Positions 41,389 through 51,202 are shown, counted from the first letter of the stretch. The stretch is DNA of 64,000 nt from CBDDHT01 sp965228615 (GCA_965228615.1 CBDDHT010000004.1:1798001-1862000), one strand, 5' to 3'. Made by a program: numbers and translations. The notes: generated by a model not told the origin, from the letters alone.

Positions 41389-42633
41389 TCAAATTACCTG
41401 TTTCTCGCGCAGGATTGCGATTTCCTCATCGCTCAAGCCGAGGCGCTGCCGGTAGACTTCATCATTGTCCATCCCGAGCGAGGGGCCCGCATTGCGAACC
41501 GAGCCCGGGGTTCGTGACAGTTTTGGCGTTATGCCCTGCATGCGCACCTCGCCAAGTTCCGGATCCGGAACGGGAATGATCATATCGTTAGCCTGCACCT
41601 GTGGGTCGGCGAAGAGGTCCTCGATCGAGCGAACACGCGCAACGGTGACCGATGCTGCGTCAAGCAATTCACAGGCTTCGTCCGCGTCATGCTCGGCGAA
41701 CCAGGCGATCAGAATCTCGTCCAGTGCATCGGCGTTGCTCAGGCGCTGCGTATTGGTTGCGAAACGCGCGTCTGTCTTGAGGTCCGGTCGGCCGATTGCG
41801 TCGGCGAGACGCTCGAAGACGCGCTGCGTGCTGGCCGCGAGTGTGCACCATTTGCCGTCGCGACTCCTGAAACAGTCTCCCGGCGCCGCGTAAGGATTCC
41901 GATTTCCGATACGCTGGCGGACTTCGCCAAGTTGATCGTATTCGATGGCCAGAAAATCGAGGACACGAAACATGGACTCGAAGAGCGAGACCGACACCAC
42001 CTGGCCTGGCGCGTCCGGGTTTTCCTTTCTCTCCAGGAGCGCGGTCAATATGCCGAGCGCACCGAAGAGGCCCGTTACCGAATCGGCGATCGGATGGCCG
42101 GCATGAATTGGCGCCCCATCTGCCGGACCGCATAGCGACAGAAACCCGGACATGGCGTCGGCAATACGTGCGAATCCAGGCTTATGCGAATAGGGCCCCT
42201 CCTGCCCAAAAGCCGTGACCCGCAAGATCGTCAGCTTCGGGTTGACCGCCCAGAGATCATCCGGCCCTAGTCCCCAACGCTCTAGCGTACCCGGACGATA
42301 ATTCTCGACAAGCACATCGCATTCGGCCACCAGGCGCTTGATGAGATCAACGCCTTCTGGGGTACGCAGGTCGAGCGTAATACCCTTTTTGTTGCGATTG
42401 ACGACCTTCGCCCAAAGCGAGACGCCATCCTTGTGCGGGCGCAAGGCGCGCAATCCGTCTCCTTTAACGGGTAATTCGACCTTCAGCACGTCCGCACCGA
42501 AATCCGCAAGCAGACTTGCGCACAATGGTCCTGCGATAATGGTCGCAATGTCGAGGACGCGGAGATTTCGCAGCGGCCCTTGCCGCTCTGTCCCTTCTGT
42601 CGCCGTTTCTTCGCCTATCATGAGATCGTCCAT
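41389..42633 (-). CDS. CaiB/BaiF family CoA-transferase
   Basis: Type III CoA-transferase of about 415 residues. Family blocks are LRVLDIATIIAGPLCASLLADFGADVLKVE, LVENYRPGTLERWGLG, GFARIADAMSGFLSLCG and the C-terminal DPQVQANDMI. It transfers CoA between carboxylic acids; the substrate is open. The start is 42633 or the ATG at 42621; GGAGG abuts the first, so the second is also plausible. The IclR-type gene lies just upstream on the same strand (gap of about seven bases), suggesting joint control. Confidence 0.87.
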   Translation of the reverse strand: MDDLMIGEETATEGTERQGPLRNLRVLDIATIIAGPLCASLLADFGADVLKVELPVKGDGLRALRPHKDGVSLWAKVVNRNKKGITLDLRTPEGVDLIKRLVAECDVLVENYRPGTLERWGLGPDDLWAVNPKLTILRVTAFGQEGPYSHKPGFARIADAMSGFLSLCGPADGAPIHAGHPIADSVTGLFGALGILTALLERKENPDAPGQVVSVSLFESMFRVLDFLAIEYDQLGEVRQRIGNRNPYAAPGDCFRSRDGKWCTLAASTQRVFERLADAIGRPDLKTDARFATNTQRLSNADALDEILIAWFAEHDADEACELLDAASVTVARVRSIEDLFADPQVQANDMIIPVPDPELGEVRMQGITPKLSRTPGSVRNAGPSLGMDNDEVYRQRLGLSDEEIAILREKQVI

Positions 42634-42640
42634 CCTCCGT

Positions 42641-43432
42641 TCAGCCGACAGCCCGGTTGCCGCCGAGCCTTTTTGTGAGTTCGCAAGCGCCATCGCAGAC
42701 AGCTTCGACACAGTGTTTGCGATGTGATTTTGACCGCGCCCGGCTCGCCGGCATGACGACACTCAAAGACCCGGAAACAGAACCGCCCGGGCCGAAAAAG
42801 GGGGCGGCAAACCCGGTCGCATCAGGTACGCGATGGCCATCTGAGGTGGCAAAGCCATCGCGGCGAACCTTATCCAGCGCAGCACGCACTTCAGCCTCGG
42901 TTGCTACGCTTCCATCGGCGCGTGCCGGCATCGGTTCTGCCAGCAAAGCCTCGCATTCATTGGCGGCAAGAAATGCGAGCATCGCAAGGCTTGCCGCACC
43001 AAAGCGCAGATCGGCCCTGTAACCAACGCCAAGGGCGTAACGCACGGGATGTGGGGAGAGCACCTCGTAGACGACCACGGCGTGCCGACCATCCCGGAGG
43101 TTGATCATCGTCGACTCGGCGGTTGCTTCCTGAACGGAATTGACGATCGGTTGGGCCTCCGCGACCAATCCCGCCGGGTCGAGCAGAGCTCTGCCCAAGG
43201 AAAGAAGACCGAAAGAAATCGAGTAGACACCGGTGTCCGGGTCTTTGTTCAGAAGCCCCTCAGCCTCAAGCGTTGCAGCCAACCTGAGAACCGTCACTTT
43301 GTTCAGCTGCATGCGCCGGGTTAGCTCGGCGAGGCTTAAGCGCGCGGCGCCTTCGTCAAAACACCGCAGCATGGCCACCGCACGTGAGACAGTCTGAAGC
43401 GTTGCGCTTGCGTCTTTCGGTTCACCAACCAG
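42641..43432 (-). CDS. IclR family transcriptional regulator, possible CTG start
   Basis: 263 residues as drawn. The winged helix LSLAELTRRMQLNKVTVLRLAATLEAEGLL is followed by an IclR effector domain. From the first canonical start (GTG 43378) the N-terminal helix of the HTH would be cut. The same frame continues upstream with SATLQTVSRAVAMLRCFDE, the usual IclR opening, to a stop at 43451, but offers no ATG, GTG or TTG. A CTG at 43432 with AAGGA eight bases ahead is the best start. Regulates probably itself and the CaiB gene. Confidence 0.78.
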   Translation of the reverse strand: MVGEPKDASATLQTVSRAVAMLRCFDEGAARLSLAELTRRMQLNKVTVLRLAATLEAEGLLNKDPDTGVYSISFGLLSLGRALLDPAGLVAEAQPIVNSVQEATAESTMINLRDGRHAVVVYEVLSPHPVRYALGVGYRADLRFGAASLAMLAFLAANECEALLAEPMPARADGSVATEAEVRAALDKVRRDGFATSDGHRVPDATGFAAPFFGPGGSVSGSLSVVMPASRARSKSHRKHCVEAVCDGACELTKRLGGNRAVG

Positions 43433-43461
43433 CGGCCTAGTTCCTTGTGACTAACGATATG

Positions 43462-43476
43462 TTCCACTATTTGGAA
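43462..43476. promoter_or_regulatory. candidate IclR-type operator
   Basis: TTCCACTATTTGGAA, a perfect TTCCA-N5-TGGAA palindrome, lies 30 bases upstream of the proposed IclR start. Another TGGAA half-site follows near 43491. Such repeats fit binding by IclR-type dimers. Confidence 0.5.
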
Positions 43477-43615
43477 TATCGCTACGTTAAATGGAATACT
43501 GACATAGACCCTCGCGGCGGTCAAACGGGCATCATCGAATGGAAACAGCAGGCAGCACCGATCTGTCCGCAAACAGCGAACCGGCATCGCAACTTCAAGA
43601 ATGGATCGCTCGTGT

Positions 43616-44872
43616 TCAGGGTCCGTAACGCGCCGGCGACAACCCGGAAATATCGGTTGACAACGGATCTCCGGACATAAGCTCCGTGAGTACCCGACCG
43701 GTGCTCGGACCGGTTGCGAAACCGACATGGCCGTGCCCGAAGGCAAGCCAAAGATTCCTTCTGCCAGGTGCTTCGCCAATGACGGGCAAACAATCCGGCA
43801 TCGACGGTCGGCGGCCGAGCCAAGGCGCATTGTCAAGAGGACCAGCCAAAGGGAACGCCTGGCGGGCAATGGGCAATACGCGCTCAAGCTGAACCGGTGT
43901 TGGAGGCGAGTCCCGTTCGGCAAGTTCGACACCGGTGGTCAGGCGATAGCCCTGTTCCATCGGTGTAACCACATAACCGCCCTGGACGTCGTGACAGGGA
44001 CGTTTGAGTTCGGCACCATTTTCGACCGTGTAGTGACAGTGATAGCCACGCTCGACGGCCAAAGGGATGCGAACGCCGAGTGGCTTCAACAGATCGGTCG
44101 ACCATGGCCCCAACGCGACGACGACATGAGCAACGCGATCGCTCTGCGTTTCGCTCACGACTTCGTAGCCGCCATCAATCGGCTCTATGGCCCGTGCGGC
44201 CGACCGAACGATAGTCCCGCCGTCTTTTGCAAACAGATCGGCATAAGCGGCCGTCACTTTTCCAGGACTGTCGACAGATGCGGCTGACTTGACGAGATAG
44301 CCATGGGTAAAGATCCGCTTCAGATGGGGCTCCAGATCGTGGATATCGTCAGGACTCAGGAAATCTGTCTCGACATCATACTGATCCAGCAATTCCCGCC
44401 CAAACCGGCCGGCATGGAATCCTTCACGGCTTCGGTAGAGTTTTAGCCACCCGGTATCGCGCAAACGATTTTCGATACCGGCCTCCTGCATCAAAGCGCG
44501 ATGCGCCTCGATTGAAAGTCCGATCAATCCGCTCATCGCTGCTGCACGCCGGCGGACGCTTTTTTCATTTGCCGAGACCAGAAAACCAATGAGCCACCGA
44601 AGATTTTTTGCCAGATGGGCAGGGGTGTAGCGGAGTGCTGTTCCCTTGTTACGGGCATAAGACGGAAGCTGACGACGCACCTGCGGCATATTTGTCGGGA
44701 CGAAACCACCGCCGGAAATCACGCCGGCATTTCCGTAAGACGTTTCGCCGCCTGGCTCTCCTCGATCGATCAGGGTGACCTGCCAGCCACGTCGGCGCAG
44801 ATGAAGCGCACAAGACACACCGACAATCCCGGCTCCAAGAACGGCAACGCTTCTCATGGACGGTTCAGCCAT
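43616..44872 (-). CDS. D-amino acid dehydrogenase-like FAD oxidoreductase (DadA type)
   Basis: 418 residues. N-terminal FAD-binding VLGAGIVGVSCALHL and acidic end LIDRGEPGGETSYGNAG. The substrate domain has the DAO-type segment ALGPWSTDLLKPLGVRIPLAVERGYH. C-terminal PSMPDCLPVIGEAP and AFGHGHVGFATGP are typical of DadA-like enzymes, which oxidise D-amino acids to keto acids with a quinone acceptor. It lies 27 bases downstream of a LysR gene on the same strand. The exact amino acid is unknown. Confidence 0.88.
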   Translation of the reverse strand: MAEPSMRSVAVLGAGIVGVSCALHLRRRGWQVTLIDRGEPGGETSYGNAGVISGGGFVPTNMPQVRRQLPSYARNKGTALRYTPAHLAKNLRWLIGFLVSANEKSVRRRAAAMSGLIGLSIEAHRALMQEAGIENRLRDTGWLKLYRSREGFHAGRFGRELLDQYDVETDFLSPDDIHDLEPHLKRIFTHGYLVKSAASVDSPGKVTAAYADLFAKDGGTIVRSAARAIEPIDGGYEVVSETQSDRVAHVVVALGPWSTDLLKPLGVRIPLAVERGYHCHYTVENGAELKRPCHDVQGGYVVTPMEQGYRLTTGVELAERDSPPTPVQLERVLPIARQAFPLAGPLDNAPWLGRRPSMPDCLPVIGEAPGRRNLWLAFGHGHVGFATGPSTGRVLTELMSGDPLSTDISGLSPARYGP

Positions 44873-44899
44873 TCTGTGAGCCCTGGTTATGAAAATTCG

Positions 44900-45850
44900 T
44901 CATTCTGCCGCCGTCGCGGAAACGGTGCCATTGGCCTCGGCCCTGATGCGCCAGACTTCTTCCCGAAGCGATTGCGAGAACGCTTTGGCCAGACTTGAAA
45001 GCGAACGGTGAGCAGGCGTCATGATCGAAGCGACCAATGGGACCGTCGGCTTGAAGGGTCGAAAAGCAAGCTGAGGATCGTTCCGGCGCCAAAGCCGGTA
45101 GCCTTCGGCGCTCAGGGGATCGATGATTGAATAGGCTTGGCCGGCCTCTACGAATGTGAGCAGCGGAATGAAGTATTGTGTCTGAAAGCGAAGGTTGAAG
45201 GCACTGCCCGCTTCGCGAAAAGCCCGCTCGGTATGCGCATATGTCTCATGATCAGAGTGGAGGGCAGCCATCGGTTGTCCATCGAGATCGGACGGCGAGA
45301 CGGAAGATAGCGTTGCCAGAGGATCGTCGGCACGCATGGCGCAAAGGCACTCGAAATGTACGGTCTCATCGTTGACCAATGCCGAATCCACAAACTGCGC
45401 CGAGCCGACATCCGCGAGACCGACATCATACTGCTGCGTCGAAAGCAGTTGGTGGACCTGCGGTGAACTCCGCGTTGTCAACGTGATCCTGACATTGCTG
45501 CGGCTCTTGACGAACCGGCTGATGAGTTCTGGCAGCACAAACACGGAAGGCCCCGGCATGGTCACAATGCTGATCTCGCCCTGCTCAAGATCGCGCAAAC
45601 TCTTCATGTTCCGCTCGACGGCGTCAAGCCGGCTCAGAAGATTGCTGGTTTCCTCGAATAAATAGTGGGCCTCGGGCACAGGATGGAGCCGCCCGCCGCG
45701 CCGGGAAAACAGCTCACATTCGAGGTCGGCTTCCAAATTGGAAATCAGGGAGCTGATTGCCGGCTGGGTTCGATACAGGTTTCGGGCAGCTTCGGATATT
45801 GAGCCCGTCAGCATGACTTCGCGAAAGGCTCTGAGTTGCTTCAGCTTCAT
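44900..45850 (-). CDS. LysR family transcriptional regulator
   Basis: 316 residues. N-terminal HTH with MKLKQLRAFREVMLTGSISEAARNLYRTQPAISSLISNLE, then a periplasmic-binding-like effector domain. The ATG at 45850 fits the standard LysR start; the frame runs ten codons further upstream without support. It precedes the DadA-like gene and is divergent from the TAXI-TRAP genes, so it may regulate both (inference). Confidence 0.9.
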   Translation of the reverse strand: MKLKQLRAFREVMLTGSISEAARNLYRTQPAISSLISNLEADLECELFSRRGGRLHPVPEAHYLFEETSNLLSRLDAVERNMKSLRDLEQGEISIVTMPGPSVFVLPELISRFVKSRSNVRITLTTRSSPQVHQLLSTQQYDVGLADVGSAQFVDSALVNDETVHFECLCAMRADDPLATLSSVSPSDLDGQPMAALHSDHETYAHTERAFREAGSAFNLRFQTQYFIPLLTFVEAGQAYSIIDPLSAEGYRLWRRNDPQLAFRPFKPTVPLVASIMTPAHRSLSSLAKAFSQSLREEVWRIRAEANGTVSATAAE

Positions 45851-46013
45851 GACGACAAGGCCTTTGGAACGGATCGCCACGGCCTATAAAGCAAATTTAT
45901 GGAGATAAAGAAATTAAGAATTTGTGCTGATGCGGCGCTTCCCCTCTTATGGGGCATTCTTTCCATCGTTCACAACACTATGGAAAGGCTGTTCCAAAAG
46001 GGGAGTTTCTCTA

Positions 46014-47030
46014 GTGACAAAACCAATTAGTAAAGTGCTCGGCATCGCATTGGGAGCTGTGCTTCTTGCCGGCTCGGTTGCCCAAGCTCAAGAGATGAAG
46101 TTTTTCCGCATCGGTACGGGAAGTGCCGGCGGCACCTATTTCCCGATCGGCGGCATCATTGCCAACGGCATTTCCAGTCCTCCCGGCTCACGGCCTTGCG
46201 ACAAAGGCGGCACCTGCGGAGTTCCAGGTCTGGTGGCCATCGCACAGTCGACCAACGCATCCGCACACAATGTGACCGCCATCAATGCCGGCCAGATGGA
46301 AGCCGGGCTCTCGGGAGCGGCAACGCTCTACTACGCCTTTCATGGCGTTGAGAAGTTCAAAGGCAAGAAGAAGCCGAAATTGCGCATCATCGCGAACCTC
46401 TACCCGGAAGACCTGCATTTGGTTCTCCCCAAAGGCAAGAAGCTCGGCTCGTTGAAAGACCTCAAAGGCAAGCGCGTCGGTATCGCGCAGGCCGGCTCAG
46501 GCACCCAGATCGCCGTTGAGATCATGCTCAAGGCGCAAGGCATCACTCGCGACAATATTGACGAAGCCGAATTGAACAATACGCAGAGCGCCGAGCGTAT
46601 CGCCGACGGTCAGTTGGATGCGTATTTCTATGCAGCCGGGACACCTGTCGCCGCGATGATCCAGCTCGACAATACGAAGGGCATGGATCTCTACTCTTTC
46701 ACCGGTGAAGAGGTGAAACAATCCAACAAAGCTGTTCCCTACTATGTCCCTTCGACGATCAAGTCCGGCACTTATCAGGGCGTCAAATATGATGTGAACA
46801 CGCTCGCGGTGAATGGCATCTTCGTCACCAGCTCCGATCAGCCGGAAGACCTCATCTATGAGATCACGAAAGCGCTGTGGAACAAGCAGACCCGCAAATT
46901 GCTCGACAATGGCCATGCCAAGGGCAAGGTGATCACATTGGAAACTGCGCTCGCGGGGCTGGACGGACTGAATGTTCCCCTCCATCCGGGTGCCGAGAAA
47001 TTCTACAAAGAAAAAGGCATGATCAAATAA
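46014..47030 (+). CDS. TAXI-family TRAP transporter substrate-binding protein
   Basis: 338 residues with a Sec signal peptide (cleavage near AQAQEM). Family blocks: KFFRIGTGSAGGTYFPIGGIIANG, an AGQMEAGLSGAATLYYAFHG core, SGTQIAVEIMLKAQG, and ending LHPGAEKFYKEKG. It starts at GTG 46014, with GGGGAG about nine bases ahead. A hydrophilic insert PPGSRPCDKGGTCGVPG carries two cysteines. It delivers an amino-acid-like or organic-acid substrate to the fused permease after a hairpin-containing spacer. Confidence 0.9.
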   Translation: MTKPISKVLGIALGAVLLAGSVAQAQEMKFFRIGTGSAGGTYFPIGGIIANGISSPPGSRPCDKGGTCGVPGLVAIAQSTNASAHNVTAINAGQMEAGLSGAATLYYAFHGVEKFKGKKKPKLRIIANLYPEDLHLVLPKGKKLGSLKDLKGKRVGIAQAGSGTQIAVEIMLKAQGITRDNIDEAELNNTQSAERIADGQLDAYFYAAGTPVAAMIQLDNTKGMDLYSFTGEEVKQSNKAVPYYVPSTIKSGTYQGVKYDVNTLAVNGIFVTSSDQPEDLIYEITKALWNKQTRKLLDNGHAKGKVITLETALAGLDGLNVPLHPGAEKFYKEKGMIK

Positions 47031-47060
47031 CAGGCTTCAACCCTGTCTGACACGAGATTG

Positions 47061-47100
47061 GCCGGAGCGGCATTGCCGTCCAAGGACGCGCCGCTCCGGC
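47061..47100 (+). promoter_or_regulatory. hairpin between TRAP binding protein and permease genes
   Basis: GCCGGAGCGGC (47061-47071) pairs perfectly with GCCGCTCCGGC (47090-47100), an 11-bp stem. It lacks a U-tract, so it more likely stabilises the 3' end of the binding-protein mRNA, allowing higher expression than the permease. Confidence 0.65.
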
Positions 47101-47214
47101 TGGCATACTCAAGCCATACACCGAAACAAATTTTCAGGTCTGGCGCGACGGAACGTTCTCGGTTTCCGTCAATCCGTTCGGCTTGCCCGGCGGTAATATT
47201 GGGGAGACACGCAC

Positions 47215-49455
47215 ATGGCCAGCAACACCGACGGTTCCGCCCAGCTCGATATCGAGGCAGCCGAAGAACTTGAGAAGAAATACGATACGGCCCTGGCGAC
47301 ACGTGACAACGGACCCGTCGTCAGCAAAATCATCTATGCCATCGCAATCGCTTTTGCGCTTTATCACATTTGGACAGCAGGCTTCGGCACACCGCCCGAG
47401 CACGAGCATATGGGCGTGCACCTCACCGGCCTGTTCATTTTGATTTTTGCAGGTTTTCCGCTGATCCGGACGCAGAGCGCCCTGGAGTACCATCCCAATT
47501 CGTTCATGCGCTGGGGCAACGTGCCCATTTATGACTGGATATTCGCCCTCCTAGGCGTCATGGCGGCGCTGTTTCTTGCCGTGTCATGGAATGGATTGAA
47601 CGTCTTCGGATATGAGATCTCCGAACAGGCTCTGCGTCAGGGTGACCCTTCGCTGCCCGATATCATCCTCGGCACAGCGCTTGTCGTGCTCGTTCTCGAA
47701 ATCGCGCGACGGTCGCTTGGTTTCGTCCTGCCTTTGATCATTCTGGTTTTCATTGCCTATGCCCTGCTCGGACCACACATGCCCTTGCAGGTCCTCAAGC
47801 ATCCTGGCGTCGACTGGCGGCAATTCATCAACAATATGTACTTCCCGCAGGAAGGCATATTCGGCGTCACGCTCTGGGTGGTCTCGACGGTCGTGTTCCA
47901 CTTTGTGCTGTTCGGCGTCGTGGCGCAGCGCATGGGTCTCGGTCAGTTCTTTGTCGATAACGCAATGATCGCCGCCGGCAGGTATACGGGCGGTCCCGCC
48001 AAAGTGAGTGTCGTGTCGTCGGCATTCTTCGGAACGATCTCCGGATCATCGATCGCCAACACCGTGTCGACCGGATCGCTAACCATCCCCAACATGAAAA
48101 AGATGGGCTATCCCGGCCATTTCGCGGGCGGCGTCGAGGCCGCATCGAGCGCTGGCGGGCAGATTACGCCGCCGATCATGGGCGCGGCATCGTTTCTCAT
48201 GGCCGAGTTCCTCGAGGTGCCCTACACGACGATCGTGCTCGCCGCGATCATCCCGGCCAGCATGCACTATATCGGCGTCATCTCGATCGTGCATTTCACA
48301 GCCAAGAAGCTTGGCCTGGCAGGCTATCCGAAAGATCAGCTTCCCAAGTTCGTCAAAGTCTGGCGCGAAGGCTGGCACACGGCATTGCCGCTCCTTGCAT
48401 TGTTGATCGTGCTGTTCAGCGGCTACTCGCCGAACATGGCCGCCTTCATCGGTTTGATGATGTGTATCGTCGTCGGATTCACGTCTTTCCAGAAGCCCTT
48501 GACGCTCGTGATACCTGGCGGGCTAATGGTGTTCATTCTCTGGAAGGCGTCGGATGGCGGGTTCTCTCCAACTCTTGCAGGCATTCTGGCAGCCTGTGTG
48601 ATCATCGCACTCATGCAGAAGCACGAGCGCGAAGATATCTCCAATCTCTTCGATAGCTTCCATGTTGGGGTGCAGTACGCACTCGCGGTCGGCGCTGCTG
48701 CCGCCGCGGTTGGTATCGTCGTTGGTGTGATCAACACGACAGGCGTTGCCTTCCGCCTCGGCTTCATGGTCACAAGCGGTGCTCGCGACATGGCCGAATG
48801 GCTGCATGTCATATTGGGTGTCATTCCTCTGGAAGTATTCTCCCAGCCTTCCTTGCAACAGTTCCTCTCACTCGTATTGATTGCAATCGCCTGCATCCTG
48901 ATGGGAGCCGGGCTCCCGACGACAGCGCTATACATCATGCTGGTGTCAGTCGCGCAGCCCGCGCTTGCCCAGATGGGTATTCCGCCGCTCGCGACCCATA
49001 TGTTCGTCCTCTATTACGGCGTCATATCCGAGATCACGCCGCCGGTTTGTGCTTCCGCTTACGCGGCAGCCGGAATCGCAGGCGCCAACCCGTTCAGAAC
49101 CGGCATCAATGCCTTCACGCTCGGGATTGGAAAACTCATGGTGCCGATGGTGTTCGTCTATGCACCGACGATGCTGTTTGTGTTGCCCGAATACTTCACC
49201 TGGGCCTCATTCCTGCAGGTGTCCTTATCGTGTGCCTTTGGCGTGTTCGCGATCGGAACGGCCGTTGCCGGCTTCTTTCTCGCCCCTCTCAATGCCTTTC
49301 TGCGGTTCGTCATGGTCTGTGCCGGCCTTCTGCTCGTCGCCCCGAGTTGGGAAAGCGATTTGGCCTCACTCGCTCTTATCGCTCCGGTCCTCCTTCAGCA
49401 ACTCGCTCAGAGCCGCCGGAGCGAGAACGTTCCGGCAGTCGAGACCGAAAAATAG
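47215..49455 (+). CDS. TRAP transporter fused permease (DctQ-DctM type, TAXI partner)
   Basis: 746 residues. N-terminal part of about four helices (about 40-180) corresponds to DctQ, followed by a large DctM-like domain with about 12 helices. Motifs such as FFGTISGSSIANTVSTGSLTIP and GAGLPTTALYIMLVSVAQPAL are typical of the large subunit. Fused permeases are the rule for TAXI systems. A short charged cytosolic N-terminus precedes. Follows the binding-protein gene and is followed by a UspA gene. Confidence 0.93.
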   Translation: MASNTDGSAQLDIEAAEELEKKYDTALATRDNGPVVSKIIYAIAIAFALYHIWTAGFGTPPEHEHMGVHLTGLFILIFAGFPLIRTQSALEYHPNSFMRWGNVPIYDWIFALLGVMAALFLAVSWNGLNVFGYEISEQALRQGDPSLPDIILGTALVVLVLEIARRSLGFVLPLIILVFIAYALLGPHMPLQVLKHPGVDWRQFINNMYFPQEGIFGVTLWVVSTVVFHFVLFGVVAQRMGLGQFFVDNAMIAAGRYTGGPAKVSVVSSAFFGTISGSSIANTVSTGSLTIPNMKKMGYPGHFAGGVEAASSAGGQITPPIMGAASFLMAEFLEVPYTTIVLAAIIPASMHYIGVISIVHFTAKKLGLAGYPKDQLPKFVKVWREGWHTALPLLALLIVLFSGYSPNMAAFIGLMMCIVVGFTSFQKPLTLVIPGGLMVFILWKASDGGFSPTLAGILAACVIIALMQKHEREDISNLFDSFHVGVQYALAVGAAAAAVGIVVGVINTTGVAFRLGFMVTSGARDMAEWLHVILGVIPLEVFSQPSLQQFLSLVLIAIACILMGAGLPTTALYIMLVSVAQPALAQMGIPPLATHMFVLYYGVISEITPPVCASAYAAAGIAGANPFRTGINAFTLGIGKLMVPMVFVYAPTMLFVLPEYFTWASFLQVSLSCAFGVFAIGTAVAGFFLAPLNAFLRFVMVCAGLLLVAPSWESDLASLALIAPVLLQQLAQSRRSENVPAVETEK

Positions 49456-49488
49456 CGCGATCGTGGCCCGTCCTTGGAGGGACAGAGA

Positions 49489-49911
49489 ATGTACAAGACC
49501 ATCCTTGCAGCCATCGATCTGGAAGATGGCGAGCACACGCAACAGATCCTGACCTTGGCGAAGAAGCTTGCCGGCACTTTCGATGCCGACGTGTGTCTTG
49601 TCAGTGTCGTACCAGCAGGCCCGGCCATCGTCTCTCAGTATCTGGACAAGAGTTATGAAGGCTTGGCGTCCGGCGAGACCGGGGAGAAGCTCAAGTCGCT
49701 GGCTGCCGAACTCACGGCTGCCGGCGTGAAGGCGACGACCCTCGTTCGCTTCGGTACGGTTTATGAAGAAATCCTGGCCGCAGCGGAAAGCATCGACGCG
49801 GATCTGATAATCGTGGGATCGCAAAAACCCGATGCCACAGCCTTCCTTTTGGGCACCAACGCAGCGCGCGTGGTTCGCCACGCCACCTGTTCCGTAACAG
49901 TCGTACGTTAG
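49489..49911 (+). CDS. universal stress protein UspA, TRAP-associated
   Basis: 140 residues, one Usp domain (MYKTILAAIDLEDGEHTQQIL ... DLIIVGSQKPDATAFLLGTNAARVVRHATCSVTVV). The ATP-binding G-x2-G-x9-G(S/T) loop is replaced by GSQ...TNAARV, so nucleotide binding is uncertain. Placement directly after a TRAP permease is the same as TeaD in Halomonas, which modulates TRAP transport. ATG 49489 is preceded by GGAGG. Confidence 0.87.
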   Translation: MYKTILAAIDLEDGEHTQQILTLAKKLAGTFDADVCLVSVVPAGPAIVSQYLDKSYEGLASGETGEKLKSLAAELTAAGVKATTLVRFGTVYEEILAAAESIDADLIIVGSQKPDATAFLLGTNAARVVRHATCSVTVVR

Positions 49912-49943
49912 GCGCGAACCAGACGCGCCAACTGAGCAGATCA

Positions 49944-51191
49944 ATGAGTTCGGAAGACAATTCGAGTGTCACGATCGTCGGTGCAGGCATCGTCGGCATC
50001 TGCTGTGCGCTTTCTCTTCTGGAAAAAGGCCGGCGCGTTCGGCTGATCGACAGACACGATCCCGGCCAGGGCGCGAGTTTTGGCAATGCTGGTGTCATCT
50101 CACCATGGTCATGCGTGCCGCAATCCCTTCCTGGACTATGGAAGAAGATTCCCGGGATGCTTCTCGATCCCCTGGGTCCCGTTACGATTCCACTCCTGCA
50201 AATGCCGAAGATGCTGCCTTGGGCCGTCAAATTCCTTCGAGCGGGGAGAGCCGATCGCATTGGCGCCATTTCCGAGGGCATGGCTGCACTCAACCGGCCG
50301 AACGTCGATCTGTACCGGCATCACCTTGCTGGTACAGGTCATGAATCACTCTTGCAGGACTCCTGGTATATTCACACTTATCGAAACGCTGCATCCATCA
50401 ACCTGGATGACTATGCTTGGAAGCTTCGAGCTGCCCACGACGCACCTGTAGAAGTCGTCGACGGCGGACAGCTTCGTGAAATAGAGCCCGCGCTTTCCCA
50501 CGATTTTCAAGCAGCGATCCTGATAAAAGACCAAGCCCGTGCCTTGTCGCCGGGCCGGATCGGGGCGGTGCTGGCAAAGAAGGTGACAGCACACGGTGGA
50601 GAGATCCTGCGGGCACAGGTCAAGGCTCTTCACCCGCACGGCGACGGCTGGATTGTGACGACCGATCGCGGCGAGATTTCCTCGATGCAGGTTGTAACAG
50701 CGCTCGGCGCCTGGTCGGCCGAACTCTTGTCGCCGCTAGGCGTACGCGTGCCACTGCAGTCGGAACGCGGCTATCATCTGCTCTTCAAGGACCCCGGCGT
50801 GACACTCAACCATTCGATCATGGATGTAGAGGGCAAGTTTGTGACGAGTTCCATGGAGATGGGAATGCGGAGTGCGGGAACGGCTGAGTTCACAGAGGCC
50901 GACGCAGCACCAAACTACAAACGCGCAAGAATTCTCGCAAAACTGACCAAGCGCATCGTGCCGGATCTCGATACGGAGAACACGGAAGAGTGGATGGGTG
51001 TGCGCCCGTCTTTGCCGGACAGCCTTCCCTGTATCGGCGAGATCCCGGACCACCCCGGATTATTCGCGGCGTTCGGACATAGCCACTATGGCTTGGGCAT
51101 GGCCCCGATGACCGGCCGGATCGTTGCCGACCTCGTCACGCATACCAGGCCGAACATCGATCTCGCCCCCTACGCTTTCGATCGCTTTTAG
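49944..51191 (+). CDS. D-amino acid dehydrogenase-like FAD oxidoreductase, second copy
   Basis: 415 residues with IVGAGIVGICCALSLLEKG at the FAD site and SFGNAGVISPWSCVPQ in the flavin loop. DAO-like C-terminal blocks include ALGAWSAELLSPLGVRVPLQSERGYH and AFGHSHYGLGMAPMTGR. It is the second DadA-like gene in the window; both are about 415 residues but share only family motifs. Grouped with the TRAP importer and a racemase, so it likely oxidises an imported or racemised D-amino acid. Confidence 0.87.
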   Translation: MSSEDNSSVTIVGAGIVGICCALSLLEKGRRVRLIDRHDPGQGASFGNAGVISPWSCVPQSLPGLWKKIPGMLLDPLGPVTIPLLQMPKMLPWAVKFLRAGRADRIGAISEGMAALNRPNVDLYRHHLAGTGHESLLQDSWYIHTYRNAASINLDDYAWKLRAAHDAPVEVVDGGQLREIEPALSHDFQAAILIKDQARALSPGRIGAVLAKKVTAHGGEILRAQVKALHPHGDGWIVTTDRGEISSMQVVTALGAWSAELLSPLGVRVPLQSERGYHLLFKDPGVTLNHSIMDVEGKFVTSSMEMGMRSAGTAEFTEADAAPNYKRARILAKLTKRIVPDLDTENTEEWMGVRPSLPDSLPCIGEIPDHPGLFAAFGHSHYGLGMAPMTGRIVADLVTHTRPNIDLAPYAFDRF

Positions 51192-51202
51192 GTCATGGCC
51201 AC

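Noticed and set aside
43336..43932. 198-codon minus-strand frame overlapping the IclR start
   Set aside because: Different frame from the recognisable IclR and DadA proteins; no motif.
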